The notes under the pieces: model-generated
Seen by the model: only the letters and a program-made list of their open reading frames with translations
Told to the model about the DNA's origin: nothing
Database searches by the model: none
Shown: one piece after another, positions 46,680-57,572 of the stretch
How positions within the stretch are numbered: the first letter of the stretch is position 1
How the letters are laid out: each line of letters opens with the position of its first letter
Translations under genes and position numbers: made by a program
DNA from: Tupaia tana
Taxonomy: Eukaryota; Chordata; Mammalia; Scandentia; Tupaiidae
Length of the DNA: 64,000 nucleotides
Direction: 5' to 3'
Assembly: GCA_026018925.1 (NCBI GenBank)
Contig: JAKSZU010000005.1
Coordinates: 21,686,779 to 21,750,778, forward strand

Positions 46680-47122
46680 TAATGTGAACTAAATTGGTCT
46701 AAGTGGGCCTACATACCCGGCTGAGTAATTTGGCCCAAAGCAGCTTCCATATACTCCAAACTTCAACTAGTTAGATGTATAAGTAGGTTGTATACTACCC
46801 TTACTAGGGTATACCAAAAGTATACCCTAGTAACTTAGCAACTGAGCCTCTGCCAATCAGTGCAACTGAACTCTAGCCAATCACAAGCTGCTGACTGATA
46901 GAGAAGCCATCACCCATTGCAGTCAATCATATCAGTGTACATGTAACTTCCTTGGTTGGTATGTCCCCTCCTTTCCTGCAGCAGTAAATCTAAGTTGGCA
47001 AGTGTGGTGGGGTGGAGCATTATGAATTAACTTGGTTAGAAATGCTGCTGGGTTCTAGAAACTATCTCTTGCTCAATTAAACTCTGCTAAATTTAACTGG
47101 GCTCAGATTTTTCCTTTAACAT
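46680..47122 (+). mobile_element. Possible solo LTR
   Basis: The segment ends ctcaattaaactctgctaaa and tttttcctttaaca. It contains two cca(a)tca motifs (gccaatcagtgc, gccaatcacaagc), in the manner of gammaretroviral LTRs with CCAAT boxes. Borders are uncertain, and no internal viral sequence is present. Confidence 0.4.
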
Positions 47123-47239
47123 TGCATGGACTACTCTCAAGGCCAATTAGATATCCTTCACGTTTGTCACCCTCATAAAGGTTCATATAAATCGTCTCAG
47201 ATGATTACTAGCATTCACTAATATTTATCAGCTCACTAA

Positions 47240-47460
47240 TTATTTACTAGTTAATTAAATAATATTTATTGAGTCCTGGTGTGCCAAACACTCTGACAAT
47301 ATTTTTTAAAACACTATACTATCTCATTTAAATTTATGACAAGTTGCCATTCCTATTAACTGGATGAGGAAAGTGAGTCTGAAAGGATTAACATATTCAA
47401 GATCCCAGGCCTAAATAAAGAGCAACACTAGAGTCTGTCTGAGGTCCAAACCCACCCCGG
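47240..47460 (-). repeat. MIR or L2 3' fragment
   Basis: aatatttattgagtcctggt, tatctcatttaaatttatg, tggatgaggaaagtgagtct and agatcccaggcctaaat read as a reverse MIR. Confidence 0.65.
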
Positions 47461-47464
47461 GAAA

Positions 47465-48165
47465 ATTCACAACTTGACCTCCCTTTAAACAGTGTTTCTT
47501 TAAAGCTTTGTCAGTCTGGTTTAGAGAAATGGGCAAGATCTACGATGAAAGGGCAGAAGGAGGGTTCCTGCGTCTATACTTAATTTTTTCTCTGCTGTCA
47601 TTCAGCTTTGGTGCCAAAGTTTTCTTCTTAAATCCACCCACTTGCTGAAATCAAGACTCACAGTTTTAGATAAGATGGTAGTTTAGCACCATTAAATTTG
47701 CTCTTTGGTGAGGAGGAGGTAGATGTAAGGGATTCAAGTGACTTGGAAAAAGCACTTCTTTTAACATAAACCACACTTTTTCTAAGAGGAGTTCTGATAC
47801 GTACCATTTTCTCCATCCTGATCAATGTTCCCGATACATTTCTAACAGCCTACCTTCACGGGCTGCTGCCTGGGCAGCCTGACCCTTAATTTAGCCCTAT
47901 GGAGAGAAGGCCGATGTGTTAGTCAGGAAGGACAGGGGAAGAGTCAATGGCCTGTCTCTTCTCTCATTAAATTCATGAAAACAAGGGTTGTGCTCAGAGC
48001 CAAGATGTCATAAACTCTCAAAGATGGGTTTACAATGTATAACAACTGTGCTCTGAAAGAGTCATGAGTTTGACATTATACAAACGAAGTCAGTAACCTC
48101 CTTGACCTTTTTGTGTTTGTTGGCTTATGCTTGAGTGGTATGTTGAAGACTATATTAGGATTCAG
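47465..48165. other. No recognised gene or repeat
   Basis: Ordinary sequence without exon or repeat signature. Confidence 0.4.
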
Positions 48166-48169
48166 GGAG

Positions 48170-48290
48170 CCTAGGGTTTCTAGTCCCGCTTTATTATTAA
48201 GATGGTATGTGACTTTATGCAAGTCACTCGGCATCTGGCCTCATAATCCTCCCCATCCCTACATTGCTAGTCTATAATAGGCAGTAGTGG
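48170..48290 (+). repeat. MIR fragment
   Basis: ggtatgtgactttatgcaag, tcactcggcatctggcctca and taatcctccccatccctac follow the MIR core. Confidence 0.65.
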
Positions 48291-48349
48291 GTGTTGGAAA
48301 CTATTCATCAATAAATAGTTGATAAATAGGGTTTCCACTTATGTTCTTT

Positions 48350-48602
48350 TATTGGAGAGGTTTTTACTATAGGGCGCATGCGCTCGCCAGAAAGACAAAG
48401 AGGGACAGAGATATAGAAAGCGCGAAATCACCCCCCAGGGGGGATGGCCACGCTGCAATCCCTTCTCCATTCTCCTCTCGGGATCTTGGGCACGCACGCA
48501 CACTCGCCCAGCATGAGTTTAAGCCACCGGGTCTGAGACTTGAACCGCAGTCAACTACATGATAGTTCAGCCACATAGCCATTACACTAACTGCTGGCCC
48601 TT
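48350..48602 (-). repeat. SINE-A
   Basis: Near-consensus antisense copy with little tail and a 3-bp gap in the ctccattctcctc part. TSD acttatgttctt (48,338-48,349) and ccttatgttctt (48,605-48,616). Confidence 0.94.
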
Positions 48603-48694
48603 CCCCTTATGTTCTTAACAATATTTAGCAAATTGTATTAACCTTTAAGAAACTCACTTTCATTTATTAATTCATTCAACAAAAAAGTTTCTAA

Positions 48695-48928
48695 GCTTTT
48701 TTTTCTTTCTTCCTTTCTTCTGTGAGCAAGACAGAGGAAGAAAAACAGACAGACAGGACCCCTAACAGAGTCTTCATGCTGTGATTCATCCCCAGCTTCA
48801 GCCATCCCTAAATCAGGGGCATGTACACTCTTACTGTGTACGGGGAGGTCTCTGGACTTGAACCTGGAATCTTCCCATCTGGTTCAGTCTTAAAGACTCG
48901 CATTACTGTGCTACTGTCCAGCCCCTCA
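48695..48928 (-). repeat. SINE-C inside an L2/MIR 3' end
   Basis: Tail tttttttctttc, ccccagcttcagccatcc, ggtctctggacttgaacctg, head end tactgtccagcccc. The flanks (attcattcaacaaaaaag and gagtacctactatttgcca) form one split old repeat. Confidence 0.7.
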
Positions 48929-48994
48929 GCAAAATTTCAATGAGTACCTACTATTTGCCAGGCACAGTACATTAAACAGACAAATTCTCGTATT

Positions 48995-49510
48995 CCAATG
49001 TAGTTTGCTTCCTGTTGCGTTTTCCCAGGGAAGAGTGATTCACACAAGAGATGACTAGAAATCACACAGTTTGCCATTAGCTTGCTTCCGGTGAACTAGT
49101 TTATTGCTGAACTATTTTTTCAAGAAGTATGTTACTTCATTAGTTCGGTTTTAAGGGGGAAATAATCTAAACAAATATACTTTACATCGGTTTAGATATT
49201 GCTAAATCTAGCTTCAGAAAATCAGCCCTGAACACAATCTTCCAAACACCTCTACCAAGATCCTCAGAACAATTTGGCTTTCCCAGTCAAAGTTTCAATC
49301 CAGTAACAATATCCAGTGTTTTAAAGAGAGCCAAATAATCCCAGCCCTAGTTCTAAGCATCAATTTTATTTTGAATGAGTCTAGGGATTGTGTAATTGTT
49401 TTTGTACTACCATTGGTGCTCACTTGTGGGCCTGAGCATTCACTCATGCGCTGTCCCGATCATATAAACACTCCAAGTGAAATATTTATTTAATTTAATG
49501 GGCCTCTTCT
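48995..49510. other. No recognised gene or repeat
   Basis: Nothing recognised. Confidence 0.4.
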
Positions 49511-49517
49511 TCCCATT

Positions 49518-49740
49518 TTTTTTTTAATATTGCCAGAGGGTACATGCATGAGTGAGAGAAAGAGAGAGAGACTTCCCTAATAGGACATAGTTACACTGCA
49601 ATCCTTTTTCCTCCTTTTTTCCACCCCATCAGGATTTGGGTCATGCACACACATGTGGGGCTGGGATTCAAACTGCAGTCAGCCATGTGAGATATGATTA
49701 CCTATACATAGCACTTAACTGCTGCACTATGGGGTTGACC
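49518..49740 (-). repeat. SINE-A-old
   Basis: attgccagagggtacatgca, GA block, caggatttgggtcatgcac, antisense head ggattcaaactgcagtcag. Confidence 0.75.
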
Positions 49741-49856
49741 AATGAGCCTTTTTAAAGAATAAGATGCATCTTATAGCTAGAGTGCAGAAACTCAATGCTC
49801 CTTTCCCCCACCATCAGTCAGCATTTCAATGGTCGTTTATTACCAATGCAGGCTTT

Positions 49857-49995
49857 GTACAAAGGGCCTTCAAAAAGTTCATAGAAAACGTGTATTATAA
49901 AAACCTATGCATGGGTTTCCTTTTTTTGTTTTGTTTTGTTTATCGAAATAAACTTATACCTTAATTCCATTTTGTATCATGAACTTAAGTCCCCT
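49857..49995. mobile_element. Palindromic MITE copy
   Basis: gggccttcaaaaagttcat at the left and inverted attccattttgtatcatgaa and cttaagtcccc at the right. The interior aaaacctatgcatgggtttc matches the family. Confidence 0.8.
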
Positions 49996-50044
49996 CACAT
50001 GTCCTGTAAACTGATGCACTATTACAAGGAATGAGGCCATTTGG

Positions 50045-50246
50045 TTAGCACTTACTATGTGCCAGCCATTGGCCTAGATGCTTAAAATACCTCATCTTAT
50101 TTAAAAACTACCAATGAAGCAAATTGTTTTACAGATGAAAAGCTACAAACTTAGAGAGTTAAGTAACTTTCCCAAGGTCAGGCAATTAGTAAATGAAAAG
50201 TGGAATTAAGACCAGATTGTCTGATACCCAATCCAGTATGGTTAAC
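50045..50246 (-). repeat. MIR
   Basis: cacttactatgtgccagcca, ttttacagatgaaaagctac, gagagttaagtaactttccc and aaggtcaggcaattag are the reverse MIR. Confidence 0.85.
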
Positions 50247-50258
50247 AATAGGGTCTTC

Positions 50259-50521
50259 GGGAACCAGCAGTTAGCGTAATAGCTATGTCGCTGGACTCCC
50301 ACATAGTCGACCGCGGTTCGTGTCCCGGACCTGGTGGCTTAAAACTCACGCCGGGCGCGTGTGCGTGCGTGCCCAAGATCCCGAGAGGAGAATGGAGGAG
50401 AAGGGATTGCGGCGTGACCATCCCCCCTGGTGGGTGATTTCTCGCTTTCTGTCTCTATGTCTCTCTCTGTCTGTCTGGCGAGCGCACGCGCCCTATAGCG
50501 AAAACCTCTCCAAAAAAAAAA
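50259..50521 (+). repeat. SINE-A/b
   Basis: Head ggaaccagcagttagcgt, B box ggttcgtgtcc, near-consensus body. Perfect TSD aatagggtcttc at 50,247-50,258 and 50,522-50,533. Confidence 0.96.
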
Positions 50522-50689
50522 AATAGGGTCTTCCATCCACATAGGCTACCTGGGAAGATCAAGCAAATACACGTGATTTAAAGAACTAATGAACTAAATA
50601 ACACATTACTGTTTACTGTTTCTAAATCCAAAAAGACATCGGAGTGAAAAAAAGCATTTGGCTGAAGTCAGAAAAACTAGTTCCTGAGC

Positions 50690-51200
50690 TGGCAGATTAC
50701 ATTCCACTCAGAAAACACTTATTGAACATTTGTTTGAATAGTTGATACTATCAGAGATACAAGTTGGAACAAAATACGTCCCTTCTCTGGAAGTTTTTTT
50801 TTAACTCCTTGAGAAAGCAAGCCAAGTATACAGATACTCATGGCACGAGGTAGAATGTGGCAAGCTACAGACCTTGGAGAGAGGACTTTTAACTCAGAAT
50901 TAGGGGGAAACTCTTGAGTCCTGGCATTTGAGTTGGAGCCTGAAACAAGCATGAAGCATGTAAGGAGTTGGAGAGGTAGGAAACACGGGAAGCTGAGCCA
51001 GCAAAGGCAGGGCAGCACGGGGCGCATTCGAGGCAAGGCATGCAGACCAGTTTGGCCAGAATATAAACCGTGCAGTCTAGAGGAGAGAAAGATAAGGCTG
51101 AACATGTGGGTGGAGCCCAAATGTGGAAATCTTCGAATGCTAATCTGAGCGCAAAAGCCATTCTCTACCACGAGGCACCTCCTGTAAATCTTTTAACAGA
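50690..51200 (-). mobile_element. Possible L2 fragment
   Basis: aaaacacttattgaacattt, atactcatggcacgaggtag and gggcgcattcgaggcaaggc follow reverse L2 order. The opposing 150-aa and 91-aa frames show no known domain and are treated as chance. Confidence 0.45.
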
Positions 51201-51204
51201 TAGT

Positions 51205-51850
51205 GGCAAGGATAAACAGCGAGAAACAGGATGGACAGTTGCGGAAATATCTGGAACACGTGTGTGGGGTTGGGAGAGAGAAGAGCTGGGCCATGATAGA
51301 GTTGGTGAGGGCCAACAGAAAACAGGAAGAAAGGGGAGTGCATGAGATCTGGCAAAGGAAGAAGTCATCAAAGAGCTTACCAGGGATGGCCTAAGGATCC
51401 ACTGTGCGCCAGGCTCAGGGAGGTCAGGAAAATAAGATGTACCCTCAGTAGATCAAAGTTTAATTGGGAAAAGAAACACAGATAAAGAGAAAATTGCAGT
51501 GTAACGTGGAAATGAGAGTGTTAGGTAAGAGCTGGCGGATAGGAGAGGGAATGCACACTTGCCTTGAGGTTCAAGTAAGATTGCATAACTCATTTGTAAG
51601 CCATTTACATATAAATCATGGCGATTGATATTCTGGTGGTGCTGGGTTTGGAGTACATGATCTCGAGGTGTGACCCACAGGATTGGCAATATTTTTGTTG
51701 CATTTTTCATAAATACCTAGTACAGTACTATATTGTTTAAAAGGTGAGATCAATAATACGTACTTCTGGAAATTAATTATAACAACCTAACTACTCATTC
51801 ATTCAACAAATAGTTATTGAGGGGCTACAACTGGCCTTGGGATATATATT
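51205..51850. other. Mostly unrecognised; L2/MIR-like end near 51.8 kb
   Basis: 51,795-51,850 (tcattcattcaacaaatagt, tattgaggggctac) is an L2/MIR 3' end in reverse. The remainder is unassigned. Confidence 0.4.
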
Positions 51851-51865
51851 AAAAAACAAAACAAG

Positions 51866-52112
51866 GGACCAGCAGTTAGCATAATGGCTACATCGCTGGA
51901 CTCCCATGTAGTCGACTGTGGTTCGAGACCTGGACCCGGTGGCTTATACTCAGGGCAGGCACGTGTGCGTGTGCGCTCAAGATCCTGAGAGGAGAGTGTA
52001 GAAGGGATTGCAGCGTGGCCATCCCACCTAGGGGTTGATTTCTCACTTTCTGTCTCTCTGTCTCTCTGCCTTTCTGGAGAGCGCAAGCACCCTATAGCAA
52101 AAACCTCTCAAA
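51866..52112 (+). repeat. SINE-A
   Basis: Head gggaccagcagttagcat, small mid-body deletion, tail (aaac)n. Flanks are A-rich (aaacaaaacaa), so the TSD is ambiguous. Confidence 0.93.
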
Positions 52113-52324
52113 ACAAACAAACAAACAAAAGCAACCGTGGGACTTGGGCCCACTCAAAAAGACTTTGCAGTTGAGTTGACAATGCATAAGAAATGGTGAA
52201 TGCTTCTTTGTACCAAAGTCCTGCACAGTGTCTTGGAGTTGCAAAAACCTTCTTAATTTATTCACTGGGCAGATAGAACAGTAATTGCTTACATTTCAAT
52301 AGCATTCTACCACTGAAAAAGTTT

Positions 52325-52572
52325 TATTTTGGTTTGGTTTTATGGAGAGATTTTTGCTATAGGATGCGAGCGATGCTGGAGAGACAGAGAAAGAGAAAGT
52401 GAGAAATCAGCCCCATGCCAGGGGGATGGCCCTGCTGCAGTATTTTCTCCAGCATTCTCATCTTAGGATTTGGGGCACACAGTGCAGGCAGAGGTACCTG
52501 GTGTGAGTTTAAAGCCACCCTATCTAGGACTCAGATTGCGATGGGCCATGTGAGAGTCCAGTGGCAGGTGAA
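52325..52572 (-). repeat. SINE-A-old
   Basis: tatggagagatttttgctat, GA block, ccagggggatggccctgctg, antisense head ending at gtgagagtccagtggc. The last part of the head is missing. Confidence 0.85.
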
Positions 52573-52622
52573 GCCTTTCCACAAAACTGTAAAGTGGAGA
52601 CTGCTAGCTCTGCTTTTAAATA

Positions 52623-52775
52623 CCGGGACCAGCATGTGATGTGGTGGTTAAGGGTCTGGACTCCCAGTGGCCTGACCACGGTTTGAGTCCCGGACCTAGC
52701 AGCTTGCTTTCTAATTTTTTCTCTCGATAGCAAATTAAAAATAATAATTATTATTAAAATTAAATAAATATATAT
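52623..52775 (+). repeat. SINE-S
   Basis: Head gggaccagcatgtgatgtgg, B box ggtttgagtcc, cagcttgctttct, then an AT-rich tail (aataatta, tatatatat). Confidence 0.85.
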
Positions 52776-52949
52776 ATTTTAAAGTTTACTCACCTTACCC
52801 AGGGTACTATTGAAACCACAGAGCCTGGCCCTGGTCCTCCTACTCCCCTCCCCTTCCCTCCCCTTCACAGTCCCACAGTCCAGGGCTCCTGAGTTGCTGA
52901 GTGACCCCAGCAGCTGTGCTGGACTGGACTTAGGCAAGCAAGAGGCGGA

Positions 52950-53900
52950 CACAGGCTTTGGCGCGCGCGCGCAGCCCTCTGGAAGATTCTGTCCAGCTAA
53001 CTAGCCCTGGGAGAGGATCTACTGGAAAAATGCATCAGCGAGTCAATGATGTGGTTATTGGTGAGCTGAGTCATCACGATCTTGAGCTACCTGAGTTAAC
53101 AGGCCACCCGTTTCCCCCAGGGTTGCTCATATGCAGAAGTAGGTTCTGGGGAGGATTTGGAAAGGCGCAGAAGTCCCGGGGAAATAAGCCCAGTACGGAA
53201 ACAAGTTTCCTTTCCTTCTCAGATCAAAGGTCCCCTAACAAAACCAAGCTCTTGGTGGTCTTAGTGCCCTCATCTCCAACTCTCCCCTCCTGCGCTTTCT
53301 TCCCTCCCCAGGTCTGCCTGAGGGAGGCGTTCACTTGCTCCTGTAGCCTCGGGTGGTGGACAGAAGTGAGGAGAGGCTGAGGGTGAGACCCTGCAGCAGA
53401 GCCGAGGGGGCGTGGCATCAGGCTATGGGCGGAGCTCCAGGCCCGGAGAGGTGCTGTAGGGGCGGAGCGCGGGTAGGCGGCGGCCGTTGCCGGGCTACCA
53501 GGGAGCGCGCAGCCTGTTGCGCCTGGAGGCGCTGAATGTGCAAGTCAGAAGAGGACCCCCTTTTCCCCCAACCCAGCTCGGCTCTGGTACTCCGGAGCCA
53601 AGGACTCAGACACGGATCTGCAGGACAGGACGAGGCGCGCCGGCTGGCGGAGGTTCCAGGTGACTGGGAAGGTAGGTGCCGGCTCCTCCTGGAGCGGAGT
53701 CGCTCCCGGGTCCCCAGCCCTCGCCCCCGGTGGATCCTGGCTGTATGAATCCAGAAAGGGGGCATGAGCAGGGTTGCTCAGGACAGGAGTTCGCGGAATG
53801 AGCCGGGCGAAGGAATCCCCGGAAAGGAATGACAACTAGGGGGCGACCGGGGAGAAGGCACCCAGGATGCGGAACTTTGGCAGCACGCGGAGAACTGGAG
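52950..53900 (+). promoter_or_regulatory. CpG island promoter region
   Basis: CpG density rises sharply, with gcgcgcgcgcgc at 52,961-52,972 and the densest part at 53,400-53,720. GC-box-like sites are gggggcgtgg (53,406-53,415), gggcgg (53,428-53,433) and ggggcggag (about 53,459-53,467). TGAGTCA, an AP-1 consensus, lies at 53,068-53,074. No TATA box is seen, as usual for CpG promoters. Confidence 0.75.
53440..53671 (+). other. Candidate first exon with splice donor
   Basis: From the GC boxes to a donor gggaag|GTAGGT at 53,671/53,672; an alternative donor is ccag|GTGACT at about 53,660. An ATG at 53,536 stays open across the donor (45 codons, MCKSEEDPLFPQPSSALVLR and on), but its start context is poor and no family is recognised. 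It may be a leader or an upstream frame. The transcription start is not fixed by the sequence. Confidence 0.4.
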
Positions 53901-53904
53901 CCTG

Positions 53905-54955
53905 TGACCGCCTCCTGGCAGTGGTTGGCGATGAGAATGACAGGACTTAGACTTTGCGTTCAGGGATCTTTTAAGTAGAAAATCTGCTTCTGACCCAAAC
54001 AGATGTAGGTATATAAAGGAAATCTGCGTTGGTTTAACCCAGCCTTACACGATTGCCCTGAGTCGCTGCTCCGGGCCCCTCCAACCCAGACGCGTCCGGA
54101 GCAGCAAAACCCGGGACCATGCAGCTGGGCGCGCACTGCAGAAATGTAGCCCAAGAGGGAAAAGAGAACCTTTAGATCTACAAGTAGCCCAGAATCATAC
54201 TCCTTCAGTGGAAAAGAATCTTGTTTTAAATGTCAGCAGTATTTATCGACACAGTGATGAGCAGAGCATGTAATCAATTTAAAAGAACGCCAGCTCTCAC
54301 AGCCCTTGCCAATGTTCTGCTGCCCATCTAATGGAACAGAAGTCTAACTGATACACTCTTAGAGACCAAATTTGGCGGGACCCAAATTCTAAAACCAAAA
54401 TACTATGATCTGTTTTGATGGCAGTGCACTATTAATCAAGCTTACATTTACTTTTGTGAGAAATGCATGTCACCTTGCTTTTGCGTTGTAAAGGACTCAA
54501 TTTGCAAACAAAACCATCAGCATTGTTCGACCTCTCTTCACTTGCTACAGTTTAACTCAGTGTATTTATGGAGAAGCAGTTTTTACCTCAGTGACTGTCT
54601 TTGACTACCAGACCATTTATTTTACAACAGGAAAATGAATTGCCAAACATGACTTACATAAACAGAAGAATTTGTTTTAGTATTATTTCATGATCAGATA
54701 CTTAAATGCAAAAGGGAAGATTATATTGCACTAGTTAAGGATTTACTCCTATGTTTTCTGTGGCGCAGTTCCACCTTAGCCGGTTTTGCCAAAGCTGCTT
54801 TCATGTAGTTTTAAAATATATTTTATTTCCAATGCTGTTTATTATCTAATTTTAAGATACATAACTGGGGGTGAGAATTGAAAACTAGTGTGGAAGACAG
54901 TTTTTGACATTATATTATTCACAGACATGTGGGTACTTAAAAACAATTCTCTTTG
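53905..54955. other. SINE-free sequence downstream of the CpG island
   Basis: No repeat or exon recognised. CpG content falls off after about 54,130. Confidence 0.4.
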
Positions 54956-54960
54956 CATAA

Positions 54961-55092
54961 TACAGGGGACCGTCAAAGAGTTCATGGAAAAAGCATATTC
55001 TCAAAAAAAAAATCATGTATGGATTTCAAAAGTGTTTTGCACTGAAATAAATGTATACTTTAATTCCATTTTCCATCAACTTTTTAAAGTTT
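54961..55092. mobile_element. Palindromic MITE copy
   Basis: caggggaccgtcaaagagtt at the left, inverted attccattttccatcaactt at the right, interior ggatttcaaaagtgttttgc. A TA lies at the left border. Confidence 0.8.
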
Positions 55093-55094
55093 TT

Positions 55095-55925
55095 TTTTGT
55101 GTTTATCAAGTTGTTCTGAAAGTAATACAGAATATAGAAATGCATTTTTTTTTTGAAAATATCACCTTAACATCAGTTCATAGAGCATTACCATGAGCTT
55201 TGTAAGATCTTTACTTTTACCTTTATGGAAATGTCTTAAAACACCAACTTGTATTACCGAGGCCGCATGGCTCTATTGACTTTGTAAATTTCCCCCTCCT
55301 ATAGTAAGTGCTAACTCTGGCATGTGCTGTTACTGTTTTCTAGGACAGCAATGGAAGTTATTTGTTTCTTTGGTGGGAGTGCCTGATAACTCCCGGGTCT
55401 ATGCGAGATCTTGAATTTGAAGTTAAGGGTACATGAAGACTCTCATACACTTGAAATTGCAGCGTCAAGTGACTTTCCTACCCCCAAGACTGCTAACATT
55501 TAAGTAGACATAAAATAAGCTTTTCAAAGGTTAGAAAATCAATTTTTTGCTTCAAATGATTATGGGCTTTAATTTACATGGATTTTAGAGTAGAAGATGA
55601 ATTGAGACACATACTGTCACATGTTGTCCTCATATATTAACTTGTTCGTTGCAGCTCTGTTATTTGAATGTAGGGCATATTGGAGACTTTTAAAATGTAG
55701 GCGAGGAGTTCTGCTAACACGCCTAAAGAGAATTTGAGTTTTGCTTTTCACTTGTTTCATCTCTGAACCCACACTTAACACATTCCTCTGTGGCCAGTTC
55801 CATTCCTCAAAATTTAGCACAACATAAACAAAAAACTCCAAGCTTCTTTAATGTAAAAACAAAAACAAACAAAAAAACCCAAGTTCTTTCAAATTTGTTG
55901 AATCAATTTTTAAAGTCAAGCATTA
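55095..55925. other. No recognised gene or repeat
   Basis: AT-rich. One 74-aa antisense frame (55,617-55,841) without signature. Confidence 0.4.
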
Positions 55926-55940
55926 AAGATTCTGGAAAAG

Positions 55941-56228
55941 GGGGCCAGCAGATGGCGTAGAGGTTACATCCCTGGATTTCCACCAGACCGACTGTGCTTT
56001 GAGACCCAGACCGGTGACTTGAAACTCAGGCCAGGCACGTGTGTGCGTGTGCCCAAGGCCCAGGGAGGAGAATGGAGAAGAGATTGCAGTGCGTCTAACC
56101 CCCTGGGAGGTGATTTTCTCACTTTCTGTCTCACTGTCTCTGTCTCTCTCCTCAGCGAGCACACGCCCTCCCTAAGGCAAAACATCTACAAAAAAAAAAA
56201 AAAAAAAAGAAGAAGAAAGAAAAAAAAG
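55941..56228 (+). repeat. SINE-A, diverged
   Basis: Head ggggccagcagatggcgtag, tail of about A20 followed by (gaa)n. TSD agattctggaaaag (55,927-55,940) and aaattctggaaaag (from 56,229). Confidence 0.9.
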
Positions 56229-56584
56229 AAATTCTGGAAAAGACTAAGAAACCCAGGTTCTATGTGGGTTACTACAGTTGGAATGAGAATGCCCACCTTT
56301 AATAAATGTTCACCCCAAATAAATGAATCCACAGTTGCCCACATGATAAGAGAACCATGGAACAGTTAAACAGTTAAATACATCATTCTGTGGCAGCTGA
56401 TTATTAAATGTTCATAGGCTTTTTTAAAGTACTCTTCTAACTGAAGAAAAGTAAAGCGGTATGAACAGAATTTCTTTTCATGATTTACTGGTTAAGCAGT
56501 GCGTTCATTCATCGTATTTTATCTGTCTAAAATGTTTACATTTAAAAGTAAGATGTTTAAACAGTATTGGGTTATCTTTCAGTT

Positions 56585-56604
56585 CACATGTCACGTGACA
56601 TGTG
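56585..56604. promoter_or_regulatory. 20-bp perfect palindrome centred on an E-box
   Basis: cacatgtcacgtgacatgtg equals its own reverse complement. It holds GTCACGTGAC, a high-affinity form for bHLH-ZIP factors (USF, TFE/MITF, MYC/MAX families), flanked symmetrically by CACATG and CATGTG. Binding is inferred. Confidence 0.7.
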
Positions 56605-56607
56605 CCT

Positions 56608-56639
56608 TTTAAACTGAGGTTTTAAAACCTAGGTTTAAA
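56608..56639. repeat. 32-bp near-perfect palindrome
   Basis: Core aggttttaaaacct (14 bp, perfect), extended outward by tttaaac and gtttaaa with one 2-bp mismatch per arm. It starts 3 bp after the E-box palindrome. Confidence 0.85.
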
Positions 56640-56664
56640 AAGAGAGCAAGCACCCATCAGCAAT

Positions 56665-56672
56665 TATATAAG
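56665..56672 (+). promoter_or_regulatory. TATA-like box
   Basis: TATATAAG lies about 70 bp after the E-box palindrome. A start near 56,695 would be expected. No splice donor or long frame clearly follows, so this is tentative. Confidence 0.35.
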
Positions 56673-56699
56673 ACAAAGGAACTTGTGTATCTGAAGACT

Positions 56700-57255
56700 G
56701 TTCAGCCTTTCTTCAGTCAGCTTGGATCAATCTAATATGAGGCAAGTCGGAAAGAACGGAGGCTACTTACACTACTTTACAAATGGTGTAAAGAGTGATT
56801 TTGGAATCCATCCAGACTTCCTCCTAAAATAAAAATTTAAACAGCTGTGTTTTAGAAATGGTTCTACACAATTCTCTTAAGATGAGACCATGTCGATGTT
56901 TGAGATCCCCTCAGTCCTTGATGCTGCAATAGTTCTGTTTGTATTTTAGGAGAAACACTTGGGAATTTTGGGAAAATCGCCTTGGTTACAATATGCTTGT
57001 TGATCGAACATCTTGAGAATTCTGACGGTGATATTCCTAGATTAGAAAGTCTACAACTCAGAGAAATAAAAGAATCAGAAAACCCTATCCTATGTTAAGT
57101 TCCATTTTTTAAAAAAGAATAAATAGGAGCCTGACAACTACCTTTAATGCTTTTAGCTTTGGGGGAATTATATATACATGTTTTATTGGCAGCAGAAAAA
57201 TTTAAAGTATGTGTCGTTTTTAGTAGAAAATATTTCATGATTTGGAAAAGGGAAA
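56700..57255. other. No recognised gene or repeat
   Basis: AT-rich and repeat-free. A small frame of about 32 codons begins at 56,735, with no recognised family. Confidence 0.4.
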
Positions 57256-57257
57256 TT

Positions 57258-57530
57258 GGAGGCTAACCCTCTAGCACAGTGGTTAAATGATGTACATTAG
57301 AAGCTGGGTCCCACAAAGTCAACTACAGTTTGAATCCTGGCCCTGGAGCTTCCAAAACCCAGGAGTATACATGTGTGCCCAAAGTCCCAGCAGGACAGAG
57401 AAATAGGGGAAAAGGGATTGCAGCATGACCATGCCCCACTGGGAATGCTTTCTTGCTCTCTCTTTCTTTCACTCCTGCTCTGGTAAGCACATTTACCTTC
57501 TAGCAATTTAAAAAATAATAATAATTTAAA
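57258..57530 (+). repeat. SINE-A-old
   Basis: Head aggctaaccctctagcacag, gggtcccacaaagtcaac, body caaagtcccagcaggac and gcatgaccatgccccactgg, tail (aat)n. Confidence 0.8.
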
Positions 57531-57572
57531 AAGTAAAAGAGGAATCCATTCTTATTTCCCAGCTAACAGCAA

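Noticed and set aside
50719-51171. 150-aa antisense frame
   Set aside because: It overlaps an L2-like relic, has opposing frames of similar length and no recognisable domain.
53418-53835. Opposing 96-115-aa frames in the CpG island
   Set aside because: GC-rich sequence leaves long chance frames on both strands; no domain or good start context favours coding.
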